From Onstottus_B arcticum (GTDB lineage: Bacteria; Acidobacteriota; Blastocatellia; UBA7656), in NCBI GenBank assembly GCA_038040485.1, contig JBBPIE010000031.1, positions 18,873-82,872 of the forward strand: 64,000 bases of DNA, read 5' to 3'. Below, in pieces: positions 56,501-64,000 of the stretch (position 1 is the first letter of the stretch; each line of letters begins with the position of its first letter). The notes under the pieces are model-generated. The model was not told the DNA's origin. It saw nothing but the letters and a program-made list of their open reading frames with translations, and did not search any database. The translations under genes and the position numbers were made by a program.

Positions 56501-58195
56501 ATGCTGAAACGACAATGTTGGTTCCTGCTGCTGGCAGTCATCGCGCTCTCGTCGACGTACACCCTGAGCGCTCGGCCAGGGCTTGCGGCGGCGCAGACCG
56601 AATCATTTCTTTCGCCAGCCGCTGCGTTCAATGGCCAGACTGTCCAGATCCCGATGCGCGATGGCAAAGCATTGGCTGCGGATGTCTATCTACCAAAGCT
56701 CGGCAGCAAATTCCCCGTCGTGCTGATTCAAACTCCGTATAACAAGAACCTGATGAGACCCGCCTTCGAGGGCAAAGGCCGATACGGTGCGCAGTCGCTG
56801 TTCACCGATGCGAGCTATGCTTTTGTGGTGACGGACTGGCGCGGTAAATTCGCTTCGCTGAGCGCGCAAACTCCCGGCACTCAGCCCAACCTCAGCGAAG
56901 ACGGCTTTGACCCCATCGCGTGGATCGCCAAACAGGAATGGAGCAACGGCAAAGTTGCTACCTGGGGGCCGTCCGCTTTGGGCAGGGCACAGTATGAAAC
57001 CGCGCGAGCCAATCCGCCGAACCTGGTTTGTGCCGTGCCGATGGTGATGGCGCTCAATCTTGATTACGAGGTGTATTTTCCAGGCGGCGCGATGTGGGAA
57101 GAGTTCCCTGCGAGGCTGGGTCAGATCGGATTCGGCACAAACATCATCGATCTGCTGGCTTCGCGCGCGGTGAAGGACGACTACTGGCAAAAGGTCGCGC
57201 CGCGGAACTACGTCAAAGGCGAAGACCTGCGCGTGCCGATGCTGTTCACCGGCGGTTGGTATGACATCTACACCGACAAAGTTATCGCCGCGTTCCAGAC
57301 CGCTTACTCAATCGGAGGCGAAAAGGCCCGCAGCAACAGCCGGCTAATCATGGGACCGTGGATTCACGCGACCGACCAGGTGAAGAACGGCCAGCTCGAG
57401 TATCCGAACGCGCAGTCGTACGGGATGAAGACCGCGATGGCCTTCATTGACTACTGGGCGAAGGGAGCGCCGAACGACTTCGACAAACAGCAACCCCGCA
57501 TAAGCTATTACCAGATGGGCGAAAACGAATGGCGTGCGACTGAAGTCTGGCCGCCGAAAGGAAGCAGCGAGCGCGACTACTACCTTCAGCCTGATCGTTC
57601 CCTCTCGGCCAAAGCTCCGCCGGCGGATTCCAAAGCCGCAAGCTTCAGTTACGATCCGGCCAGTCCTGCGCCGACCATCGGTGGTCACGTTCTCGACGCT
57701 GCGCTCGCGCCCGGGCCGGCAGATCAACGCGAAAAAGTTGAAAGCCGCAGCGATGTGCTGGTCTTTAGCACGCCGGTGCTCGAGAAAGGTCTGGCAATTG
57801 CGGGGAAGGTCAGATTGAAGCTGTACGTTTCATCCGACCGCCCGGACACCGACTTCACTGCGATACTAACCGACGTTTATCCGGACGGCCGCTCGATGCT
57901 TGTCACCGAGGGCATCCGCCGAATGCGGTTTCGCAACACGACGAGCAAAGAAGAATTGATGAACCCGGGCGAGATCTATCCGATAACGATTGAGTTGACC
58001 AACACGGCTTTGACGTTTCTGAAGGGCCATCGCGCGCGCATCATCATCTCGTCGTCCAACTATCCGAGGTTTGCGCTAAACCTCAACGACGGCGGGCCGA
58101 TGTACAAGAAGGGCAAAGGGCTCGTGGCGCTCAACGCCGTGTATGCCGACAAAAAACATCCGTCGGCATTGGTGCTGCCGGTGATCGAGAAATAA
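56501..58195 (+). CDS. CocE/NonD family hydrolase (S15-like), secreted
   Basis: The open frame starts at 56198 but crosses the inverted repeat; the ATG at 56501 (MLKRQCWFLLLAVIALSSTY) follows GGAGGG and leads into a signal peptide. It gives 564 residues. The alpha/beta hydrolase part shows RDGKALAADVYLPKLGSKFP, VLIQTPYNKN, the nucleophile serine in TWGPSALGRAQYE, and GGWYDIYTDKVIAAF. The rear jelly-roll domain has LKLYVSSDRPDTDFTAILTD and ends HPSALVLPVIEK. Relatives are cocaine-esterase-like, glutaryl-amidase-like or X-Pro peptidases. It opens a run of four hydrolases on the same strand. Confidence 0.9.
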   Translation: MLKRQCWFLLLAVIALSSTYTLSARPGLAAAQTESFLSPAAAFNGQTVQIPMRDGKALAADVYLPKLGSKFPVVLIQTPYNKNLMRPAFEGKGRYGAQSLFTDASYAFVVTDWRGKFASLSAQTPGTQPNLSEDGFDPIAWIAKQEWSNGKVATWGPSALGRAQYETARANPPNLVCAVPMVMALNLDYEVYFPGGAMWEEFPARLGQIGFGTNIIDLLASRAVKDDYWQKVAPRNYVKGEDLRVPMLFTGGWYDIYTDKVIAAFQTAYSIGGEKARSNSRLIMGPWIHATDQVKNGQLEYPNAQSYGMKTAMAFIDYWAKGAPNDFDKQQPRISYYQMGENEWRATEVWPPKGSSERDYYLQPDRSLSAKAPPADSKAASFSYDPASPAPTIGGHVLDAALAPGPADQREKVESRSDVLVFSTPVLEKGLAIAGKVRLKLYVSSDRPDTDFTAILTDVYPDGRSMLVTEGIRRMRFRNTTSKEELMNPGEIYPITIELTNTALTFLKGHRARIIISSSNYPRFALNLNDGGPMYKKGKGLVALNAVYADKKHPSALVLPVIEK

Positions 58196-58234
58196 GAAGA
58201 CTGTTAGTCTCGCGCTGAATAGTGGAGGTAAGGA

Positions 58235-59287
58235 ATGCGACGAATTACCAGGCTGCTCACTCTTGCAATTCTCTGGTCTCTGTTGACGGGGATCGCGGCG
58301 GGTCAGGAAAAGAAAGTCAAAGTCGGGCTGACCCAGGAAGACTGGAAGTACACGCTTGCCGAAGGAGTGACGACTCGTGAAGTCAACTTCTTCAGCGACG
58401 GCACCGCGTGCTACGCAAAGTTTTTCTTCCCGAAGGGTTTCTCGGCTCAAGGCAAGACTCCCGGTGTGGTGCTAGCTCACGGATGGGCGGCTGTTCACTT
58501 CTCGATTGAGAAATACGCTGCGCGTTTTGCCGAGCGAGGATTGGTGGCGATGTTGATCGACTATCGTGGTTGGGGCGGCAGCGACGGCTTTGTCTCGACA
58601 AGCCAGCCTCTCAAGACAAGCGACGACACCCGCTTCACTCGAACCAAAACCGACGTGGTCATAAAACGAACGCGGTTGATTCCGATGAAACAGGTCGAAG
58701 ACATTCGCAGCGCGATCTCTTATCTGCAAGGCGAGCCTGGCGTTGATCCGGATCGAATCGGCATCTGGGGGTCAAGCTTTGCGGGCGGCAACGTCGTCGT
58801 CACTGCAGCATTGGATTCGCGAGTCAAAGCAGTCGTGGGCCAGGTCCCGGCAATCTCCGGCAAGAATGCGCAACCGGGTCCGGTGCCGCTGACCGGCAAA
58901 GGTCTCGAAGACGCAATCAAGCGTGCGCGCAGCGGACAAGGCGGAGAATATGAAACAGGGTTCTCGACTCGGCGAATGGTCGATCTGGAAACGCAGCACG
59001 CGGTCGCCGAGTACCGGCCGTTCCGATACGTGAAAGAAATCGGGTCGCGGCCCGTGCTCTTCGTGGTGGCAGAGAAGGAAGAGCTGTTTAACAATCGCGA
59101 TAGCGCTTACGCGGCGGCGGAGGTGTTGCCCGGTCCGAAGAAGGTCGTCTCGGTTCCGGGCATCACGCACTTCGAGATGTATATCGGCGAAGCGTTTGAG
59201 ATCAGCTCGAACGCCGCCGCCGACTGGTTCCGCGAGCATCTCGGGTTGAGCAGCAAGGCTTCGGAGACGACGAGGTCGAAGTTTTGA
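58235..59287 (+). CDS. Secreted alpha/beta hydrolase (first of two paralogues)
   Basis: The 350-residue protein has a signal peptide (about 1-23) and the core VVLAHGWAAVHFSIEKYAAR, MLIDYRGWGGSDGF, nucleophile elbow GIWGSSFAGGNVVV and the late HFEMY histidine in VPGITHFEMYIGEAF. It is in the dienelactone-hydrolase or acetyl-xylan-esterase-like group, often annotated as alpha/beta hydrolase of unknown substrate. The gene at 59456 is a paralogue (both have AEKEELF-N and PGPKKVVSVPGITH or its variants). The 39-bp gap after the S15 gene suggests co-transcription. Confidence 0.9.
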   Translation: MRRITRLLTLAILWSLLTGIAAGQEKKVKVGLTQEDWKYTLAEGVTTREVNFFSDGTACYAKFFFPKGFSAQGKTPGVVLAHGWAAVHFSIEKYAARFAERGLVAMLIDYRGWGGSDGFVSTSQPLKTSDDTRFTRTKTDVVIKRTRLIPMKQVEDIRSAISYLQGEPGVDPDRIGIWGSSFAGGNVVVTAALDSRVKAVVGQVPAISGKNAQPGPVPLTGKGLEDAIKRARSGQGGEYETGFSTRRMVDLETQHAVAEYRPFRYVKEIGSRPVLFVVAEKEELFNNRDSAYAAAEVLPGPKKVVSVPGITHFEMYIGEAFEISSNAAADWFREHLGLSSKASETTRSKF

Positions 59288-59321
59288 AGAACGGGCCCAG
59301 ACTTCGCCTGGATCGGGCTAA

Positions 59322-59436
59322 CTCTGCGCAACCCTCTGCGTCTCGGCGTCTCTGCGGTTAGAGGGTCTCGCAAACTAGCAAATCAGAAAGTGCGTTCTAA
59401 CCGCAGAGACGCCGAGACGCAGAGGGTTACGCAGAG
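59322..59436. repeat. 41-bp inverted repeat built from CTCTGCGT words
   Basis: The arms 59322-59362 and 59396-59436 are complementary with a single mismatch over 41 bases and a 33-base loop. Each arm consists of CTCTGCGT/CTCGGCGT words with an 8-base period. It ends 19 bases before the start of the second hydrolase. A sister element with the same words is at 63044-63144. Confidence 0.93.
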
Positions 59437-59455
59437 AAGATTCTAAGGAGAACCC

Positions 59456-60463
59456 ATGACTAACAAACGAATTCACGCACTCATCATCGCTTTTGTAGCC
59501 TGCATGCTCGCGGTCCACACCACGGCGAGACCGCAAGCCGGACAGCAACCGGCGGCGGCTTTCAAAGCACCCGACGCGCTCGACTTCCGCGCAGCCAGCA
59601 TCATGAGCGAAGGCGTACGCATGCACGCCGAGCTGTTCTCGCTGAAGTCGCTGGCCGGCAAACAGCTTCCGACGATCATCCAGGCTCACGGTTGGGGCGG
59701 GACGGCGGCCGGGTTCCGGCGCGACGCGATTGATCTCGCAAATGCTGGATACCTGGTCATCGACTTCGACTATCGCGGTTGGGGCGAAAGCGATTCGCGG
59801 CTGATCCTCACCGGTCCGGCGCCAGCGAAGAAAGAAGGCACCAAGTTCACTGCCGAAGTCACCGAAGTGCGCGAGGTCGTCGATCCTTTGGACATGGTTG
59901 CCGACTGGTTCAACGCGATCCATTGGGCGATGGGCGAGCCGATGGTCGACAAGAACCGAATTGGCCTGCGTGGGTCGAGCTACTCGGGAGGACACGTGGT
60001 CTACGTTGCCGCGCGCGATCCGCGCGTGAAAGCGATCGTCAGTCAGGTCGGCTCGCTCGATTCGCGGCCGAAGGCAATCGCGATAGCGGGCGCCCAGTCA
60101 GACCAGGTGAGGATGGCTTACGACGAAGCAACCAAGCGCGCTCGCGGCGAGATCGGCTATCCGGCGCCACGAGCGCGACTGATCGGCAACTTGCAAGGCG
60201 CGCCGATCCGCGACCATCTCCTGCTTTATGCGCCCGTCGAAGACGCGGCCAAGCTCACGAAGTGCGCGGCGCTTTTCATCGTGGCTGAGAAGGAAGAGCT
60301 GTTCGACAACAATGATCATGCAAAGGTGGCTTACGATCGAATGACTGGACCGAAGAAGTACGTCGTCGTCCCCGGCATTACGCATTACGGCATCTACACG
60401 ACGCAGCGCGACTCGGCGATCAAGATGGCGATCGAATGGTTCGATCAGTATTTGAAGAAGTAA
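59456..60463 (+). CDS. Secreted alpha/beta hydrolase (second of two paralogues)
   Basis: The 335-residue protein starts MTNKRIHALIIAFVACMLAV with a signal peptide; AAGGAG precedes the ATG. It shares its layout with the 58235 product: TIIQAHGWGGTAAGFRRDAI, VIDFDYRGWGESDS, the nucleophile GLRGSSYSGGHVVYV, the acid-region FIVAEKEELFDNNDHAKVAY and the histidine in VPGITHYGIY. Both lack any lid domain. Duplication followed by moderate divergence is clear. The hairpin between the two genes may affect the expression of this second copy. Confidence 0.9.
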   Translation: MTNKRIHALIIAFVACMLAVHTTARPQAGQQPAAAFKAPDALDFRAASIMSEGVRMHAELFSLKSLAGKQLPTIIQAHGWGGTAAGFRRDAIDLANAGYLVIDFDYRGWGESDSRLILTGPAPAKKEGTKFTAEVTEVREVVDPLDMVADWFNAIHWAMGEPMVDKNRIGLRGSSYSGGHVVYVAARDPRVKAIVSQVGSLDSRPKAIAIAGAQSDQVRMAYDEATKRARGEIGYPAPRARLIGNLQGAPIRDHLLLYAPVEDAAKLTKCAALFIVAEKEELFDNNDHAKVAYDRMTGPKKYVVVPGITHYGIYTTQRDSAIKMAIEWFDQYLKK

Positions 60464-60482
60464 TCACGTGCGAATGTATCGC

Positions 60483-60565
60483 CACTAAGTCACCACGGCA
60501 CAAAGTAGCACTAAGCGACCGCGCCATCGTCGACTCGGTGGGCCTTTGTGGGGGCTTAGTAGCGA
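60483..60565. repeat. Imperfect inverted repeat with ACTAAG / CTTAGT words
   Basis: The left arm (about 60483-60505, CACTAAGTCACCACGGCACA) and the right arm (about 60541-60563, CCTTTGTGGGGGCTTAGTAG) pair imperfectly around a 35-base middle part. The words CACAAAG and CTTAGTG link it to the repeat at 2769-2841. It lies directly before the chloroperoxidase-like gene. Confidence 0.65.
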
Positions 60566-60582
60566 GATAAGGAGGAACCGTT

Positions 60583-61404
60583 ATGAACACGATCACGACG
60601 AAGGACGGCACGCAGATCTATTACAAGGACTGGGGCAGCGGACAGCCCGTAGTCTTCAGCCACGGCTGGCCGCTGAGCGCTGATGCCTGGGAAGATCAGA
60701 TGGTGTTTCTGGGCGCGCGCGGATTCCGCTGCATCGCGCATGACCGCCGCGGCCACGGGCGATCAAGCCAGCCCTGGGATGGAAACGAAATGGATACCTA
60801 CGCGGACGACCTCGCGGCACTCGTGGAAGAACTGGACTTGAAGGATGCCGTTCATGTCGGGCACTCGACGGGCGGCGGCGAAGTCGCCCGCTACATCGGC
60901 CGCCACGGCACCAAACGCGTGGCAAAGGCCGTCCTGATCGGCGCGGTGCCGCCTCTGATGCTGAAGACGGCCGCGAATCCGGGCGGGTTGCCGATCGACG
61001 CGTTCGACCAGATCCGCGCCGGCGTGCTGGCCGACCGCTCACAATTCTTCAAAGATCTCAGCGCGCCCTTTTACGGCGCCAACAGACCAAACTCTCAGGT
61101 CTCGCAAGGGCTGCGCGACTCATTCTGGCTGCAGGGAATGGTCGCCGGATTCAAAGGCGTGATCGATTGCATCAAGGCTTTTTCCGAGACGGACTTTACT
61201 GAGGATCTGAAGAAGTTCGACGTGCCGACGCTAATCCTGCACGGCGACGACGACCAGATCGTGCCGATCGGCGCCTCGGCCATGCTCTCGTCCAAAATCG
61301 TCAAAGGCTCGACGCTGAAAGTCTATCCGGGCTTTCCACACGGCATGTGCTCGACGAACAAGAACGAGATCAACGCTGATCTCCTCGCGTTCCTGAAGGC
61401 GTGA
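60583..61404 (+). CDS. Alpha/beta hydrolase, non-heme chloroperoxidase/arylesterase type
   Basis: The 273-residue protein starts MNTITTKDGTQIYYKDWGSG and has GGAGG ten bases before the ATG. It carries VVFSHGWPLSADAWEDQM, RCIAHDRRGHGRSSQPWDGN, the nucleophile in VGHSTGGGEVARYIGRHG, the acid in LILHGDDDQIVPI and the histidine in YPGFPHGMCSTN. These match the cofactor-free haloperoxidase/arylesterase group closely. The physiological role is most likely ester or lactone hydrolysis; perhydrolysis is a side activity. There is no signal peptide, so unlike its three neighbours it is cytoplasmic. Confidence 0.94.
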   Translation: MNTITTKDGTQIYYKDWGSGQPVVFSHGWPLSADAWEDQMVFLGARGFRCIAHDRRGHGRSSQPWDGNEMDTYADDLAALVEELDLKDAVHVGHSTGGGEVARYIGRHGTKRVAKAVLIGAVPPLMLKTAANPGGLPIDAFDQIRAGVLADRSQFFKDLSAPFYGANRPNSQVSQGLRDSFWLQGMVAGFKGVIDCIKAFSETDFTEDLKKFDVPTLILHGDDDQIVPIGASAMLSSKIVKGSTLKVYPGFPHGMCSTNKNEINADLLAFLKA

Positions 61405-61483
61405 TGACGATTTGGCGCTGCGTCTTTTGGATTAGCTCGCCGGGCGGTTTCTAAGAATCTCATACGATTGCGGAGGAACGCTT

Positions 61484-63040
61484 CTGGGCTGGGAATCAGA
61501 AGTTGATGAACTCAGACAACGCGTTGAGCTGGCCAGGCAGATGGGCGGGCCGGCCAACGTCGAGCGCCAACACGCCAGCGGCAAACTCACCGTGCGCGAG
61601 CGCATCGACCGGCTGCTCGATCCCGGCTCGTTTCACGAGATCGGCGCGCTCGCCGGTCAGCCGGGCTACGAGAACGGCCAGTTGGTCTCTTTCATCCCTT
61701 CGAATTTCGTGATGGGAACTGGCCGGATCGACGGGCGTCGAGTCGTAGTCGCCGGCGACGACTTTACCGTGCGCGGCGGAGCCGCGGACGCGCGCATCGG
61801 CGACAAAGCCGGCTACGCCGAACGGCTCGCGCGCGAGTTGCGGCTGCCGATCGTCAGACTCGTGGACGGCACGGGCGGAGGCGGCAGCGTCAAGACGCTC
61901 GAGACCATGCAGCGAACTTATGTGCCGGCGAATCCCGCTTGGGACCTCGTCGTCGGGATGATGTCCGAAGTTCCGGTCATCGGAGCTTGTATGGGATCAG
62001 TCGCTGGGCTCGGCGCGGTGCGAGTGGTCTCTTCGCACTTCTCGCTGATGGTCAAAGGCACGAGCCAGCTCTTCGTAGCCGGACCGCCGGTCGTCGAACG
62101 CGGCGTCAGCGAAAAGGTGACCAAGGAACAACTCGGGGGCTCGCACATACACGCGCACGGCAGCGGCGCCGTAGACAACGAAGTCGAAAGCGAAGACGAA
62201 GCCTTCACCGAGATTCGCCGCTTTCTTTCTTACCTGCCTTCGAACGTCTGGCAAGTTCCTCCTCGATCCGAAGAACGCGACGACGTTAGTCGTCGCGAAG
62301 AAGAGTTGATCTCGATCATCCCGCGCAATCGGAGGCTCGGATTCGACGTGCGCCGGCTGCTCAGTTTGGTGTTCGATCGCGATTCGCTTTTTGAGATGGG
62401 CCGCTACTACGGGCGGCCGATCATGACGTGTCTCGCGCGGCTGAACGGATATCCGGTCGGCGTGCTTGCGAGCGACCCTCAGCAGGGCGGAGGCGGGCTG
62501 GACGCGCCCGGCAGCGAGAAGATGACTCGCTTTGTCGATATGTGCGATACGTTTCATCTGCCGGCCGTGAACTTTGTCGATCAGCCAGGCTTTTTGATCG
62601 GCACAGCGGCGGAGCGGGCGGGTACGGCGAGATACGGAGCGCGCGCGATGGCTGCGGTGTATCAGGCTACGGTGCCGTGGGTGTCGATCATCTTGCGGCG
62701 AGTCTTCGGCGTAGCCGGCGCGGCTCACGGCAACGCCCAGGCGCTGAACCTTCGCTACGCATGGCCGTCCGGTGATTGGGGTTCGCTGCCGATCGAAGGC
62801 GGTGTGCAGGCCGCTTATCGCCGAGAGATTGAAGGATCACCCGATCCCGCGGCACGCCGGAGCGAGATTGAAGAAAGCCTCAACGAGTTGCGCTCGCCGT
62901 TCCGCACTGCCGAAGCTTTCGGAGTCGAAGAGATCATCGACCCGCGCGACACGCGTCCGTTGCTTTGCGAATGGGTCGAGACGGCCTATGAGTTGTTGCC
63001 ATCGCGTCTCGGGCCGAAGGGTCGGGGCTGCAGGCCGTGA
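61484..63040 (+). CDS. Acyl-CoA carboxylase beta subunit (carboxyltransferase), possible CTG start
   Basis: The protein matches biotin-dependent carboxyltransferases of the propionyl-/methylcrotonyl-CoA type: HASGKLTVRERIDRLLDPGS, GGGGSVKTLETMQRTYV, the oxyanion glycines in ASDPQQGGGGLDAP, and VNFVDQPGFLIGTAAERAGT. The first ATG in frame is 61541, but the family N-terminal helix is encoded upstream (GWESEVDELRQRVELARQMG) with no ATG, GTG or TTG. A CTG at 61484 lies seven bases after GGAGG and would give 518 residues. It should transfer the carboxyl group from biotin to an acyl-CoA. The biotin carboxylase subunit is not in the window. An enoyl-CoA hydratase gene follows. Confidence 0.9.
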   Translation: MGWESEVDELRQRVELARQMGGPANVERQHASGKLTVRERIDRLLDPGSFHEIGALAGQPGYENGQLVSFIPSNFVMGTGRIDGRRVVVAGDDFTVRGGAADARIGDKAGYAERLARELRLPIVRLVDGTGGGGSVKTLETMQRTYVPANPAWDLVVGMMSEVPVIGACMGSVAGLGAVRVVSSHFSLMVKGTSQLFVAGPPVVERGVSEKVTKEQLGGSHIHAHGSGAVDNEVESEDEAFTEIRRFLSYLPSNVWQVPPRSEERDDVSRREEELISIIPRNRRLGFDVRRLLSLVFDRDSLFEMGRYYGRPIMTCLARLNGYPVGVLASDPQQGGGGLDAPGSEKMTRFVDMCDTFHLPAVNFVDQPGFLIGTAAERAGTARYGARAMAAVYQATVPWVSIILRRVFGVAGAAHGNAQALNLRYAWPSGDWGSLPIEGGVQAAYRREIEGSPDPAARRSEIEESLNELRSPFRTAEAFGVEEIIDPRDTRPLLCEWVETAYELLPSRLGPKGRGCRP

Positions 63041-63043
63041 GTA

Positions 63044-63144
63044 TTCTCTGCGCAAACCTCTGCGTCTCTGCGTCTCTGCGGTTAGTCAATCTCGAAGTCC
63101 TACTAACCGCGGAGGCGCAGAGACGCAGAGGTTCGCGCAGAGAA
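63044..63144. repeat. 43-bp inverted repeat built from CTCTGCGT words
   Basis: The arms 63044-63086 and 63102-63144 pair at about 40 of 43 positions with a 15-base loop. The CTCTGCGT words are those of the 59322-59436 element, 3.7 kb upstream. The right arm runs into the ribosome-binding site GAAGGAGGG of the next gene, so the hairpin could hide it. Confidence 0.92.
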
Positions 63145-63157
63145 GAAGGAGGGTGGT

Positions 63158-63916
63158 ATGGAATTCATAGAGGTCGATAGAGACGATGAGCTTCTGATCA
63201 TCACGCTCGCGCGCGGCAAAGCAAATCCCTTGAACGCGGCAATGGTCGAGGAACTGATCACCGCATTCGGAGACGCCGCAAGCGAAGATGTCCGAGGCGT
63301 CGTGTTCGCGAGCAACCGTCCGAAGTTCTTCTCGAGCGGTTTCGATGTCGGCGAAGTCTTCGAATACGATCGCGATCGGATGAAAGAGTTCTTCGGCCGC
63401 TTCATCGATCTCTACGAGGCCATGATGCAGCTCCCTAAACCCGTAGTTGCCGCGGTGAGCGGGCACGCTTTCGCGGGAGGAGCGGTGCTTGCGCTTGCTT
63501 GCGATTCACGAGTGATGGCAGAAGGAGAATTCGGTTTCGCGCTCAACGAAGTCAACCTGGGCATCGTGGTGCCGCCGGGCTTTATTCGCATGGCGGTAGC
63601 GGCCGTTGGGGAAAAGAACGCGCGTGAGATCATCCTCGAAGGAAAGACCATCACACCGGCGAGGGCTCTGGAGATGGGGCTTGCGGATGCGGTAGTCAGA
63701 CCCGACACCGTGCTCGAGCGGGCCGTCGCGAGGGCGCGCGAGCTTGCGGCAAAGCCTCCGCTTGCGTTCGGCGCGGTCAAGCAGTTATTTCTCGAAGCCA
63801 GCGGTCTCTCGGCGGCCTCGAGCGACCATTTGACGTTAGAGCAATTCGCCCATCACTGGTTCTCGCCCGAAGCGACCGAGCGCAAGCAAGCGCTTGTGCA
63901 ATCGATCAAGCGTTAG
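63158..63916 (+). CDS. Enoyl-CoA hydratase/isomerase family protein
   Basis: The 252-residue crotonase-fold protein starts at the ATG at 63158 with GGAGGG ahead. It shows the CoA-binding region FFSSGFDVGEVFEYDRDRM and the oxyanion-hole glycines in VSGHAFAGGAVLALACDSRV. FGFALNEVNLGIVVPPGF is where catalytic residues of hydratases lie; the E in LNEV is retained, while the second glutamate region differs. It could be a hydratase, isomerase or another crotonase. Its place behind a carboxyltransferase points to branched-chain amino acid or acyl-CoA breakdown. Confidence 0.92.
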   Translation: MEFIEVDRDDELLIITLARGKANPLNAAMVEELITAFGDAASEDVRGVVFASNRPKFFSSGFDVGEVFEYDRDRMKEFFGRFIDLYEAMMQLPKPVVAAVSGHAFAGGAVLALACDSRVMAEGEFGFALNEVNLGIVVPPGFIRMAVAAVGEKNAREIILEGKTITPARALEMGLADAVVRPDTVLERAVARARELAAKPPLAFGAVKQLFLEASGLSAASSDHLTLEQFAHHWFSPEATERKQALVQSIKR

Positions 63917-64000
63917 CCTGCGCGGAAAATCGCATGTACGGGCGTCCCTCCTTAGAAACCACTAGCTCGCGGATGGCTGGAGCTGGTAGCCCAAGGAGAG
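63917..64000. other. Window end, no gene recognised
   Basis: The last 84 bases contain a TACGGGCGTCCCTCC word that resembles one half of the GGGCGGCC inverted repeats; its partner would lie outside the window. Confidence 0.4.

Noticed and set aside
59375..59995. A 206-codon minus-strand frame over the second hydrolase
   Set aside because: It is complementary to the conserved hydrolase core and starts in the inverted repeat.
61997..62728. A 243-codon minus-strand frame
   Set aside because: It is a shadow of the carboxyltransferase, whose conserved motifs are on the plus strand.

Overview
The window is 64 kb of GC-rich bacterial DNA, most likely from an Acidobacteriota genome of the Blastocatellia type. 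The best marker is a PadR regulator followed by a 948-residue permease with the layout of the acidobacterial duplicated orphan permeases (42.6-45.9 kb). Many secreted hydrolases, WYL and SDR proteins and abundant intergenic hairpins fit the same kind of large soil genome. The taxonomic call is inference; no rRNA or tRNA gene is present.

Layout. 0-8.4 kb: a cut-off class II aldolase, an LLM flavin oxidoreductase opposite a WYL regulator, an SDR, an SdpI-like protein, a PepSY-like protein, a Tat-exported phosphatase and an OmpR-type two-component pair. 8.6-14.7 kb: what looks like a decayed integron, with an integrase N-terminal remnant, two unknown membrane-associated genes, two glyoxalase-fold cassette-like genes, an attC-like site and the rear half of a heavy-metal RND pump carrying a frameshift. 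14.8-18.6 kb: cell-wall enzymes (M23 peptidase, L,D-transpeptidase) and an alpha/beta hydrolase. 18.6-28.6 kb: a toxin-antitoxin and defence island with Phd/ParE, HicBA, BrnT/BrnA-like, DUF433/DUF5615, AbiEi/AbiEii, a helicase plus PD-(D/E)XK nuclease pair, and an orphan AF2212-like antitoxin. 28.6-41.7 kb: a secreted metalloprotease operon, a giant cyclic beta-1,2-glucan synthase and an S15/CocE hydrolase. 41.8-53.1 kb: CBS protein, PadR plus permease, beta-lactamase-like hydrolase, two tandem cytochrome c/copper-monooxygenase-like proteins, a secreted repeat protein and an amidohydrolase. 53.3-55.0 kb: a DarT/DarG locus. 55-64 kb: a cyclase, four hydrolases, and an acyl-CoA carboxylase carboxyltransferase followed by an enoyl-CoA hydratase.

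Two patterns stand out. First, in almost every small toxin-antitoxin locus the toxin is broken while the antitoxin frame is intact: ParE, HicA and DarT by what looks like one base each, BrnT at its front, the DUF5615 toxin at its end, and the AF2212-like antitoxin has no toxin at all. The 8.8 kb glucan synthase and the 2.8 kb permease read through without a break, so a uniformly poor sequence is an unlikely explanation. Second, the intergenic regions are full of long, nearly perfect inverted repeats and inverted arrays of 7-bp tandem repeats, of many unrelated sequences, often placed directly before a start codon. One 25-mer occurs three times.

The strongest candidates for an undescribed system are the helicase-nuclease pair (25.6-28.2 kb, helicase frameshifted here), the AbiEii nucleotidyltransferase fused to a WYL-like and a zinc-binding region, and the two-gene unknown module at 9.3-11.9 kb.
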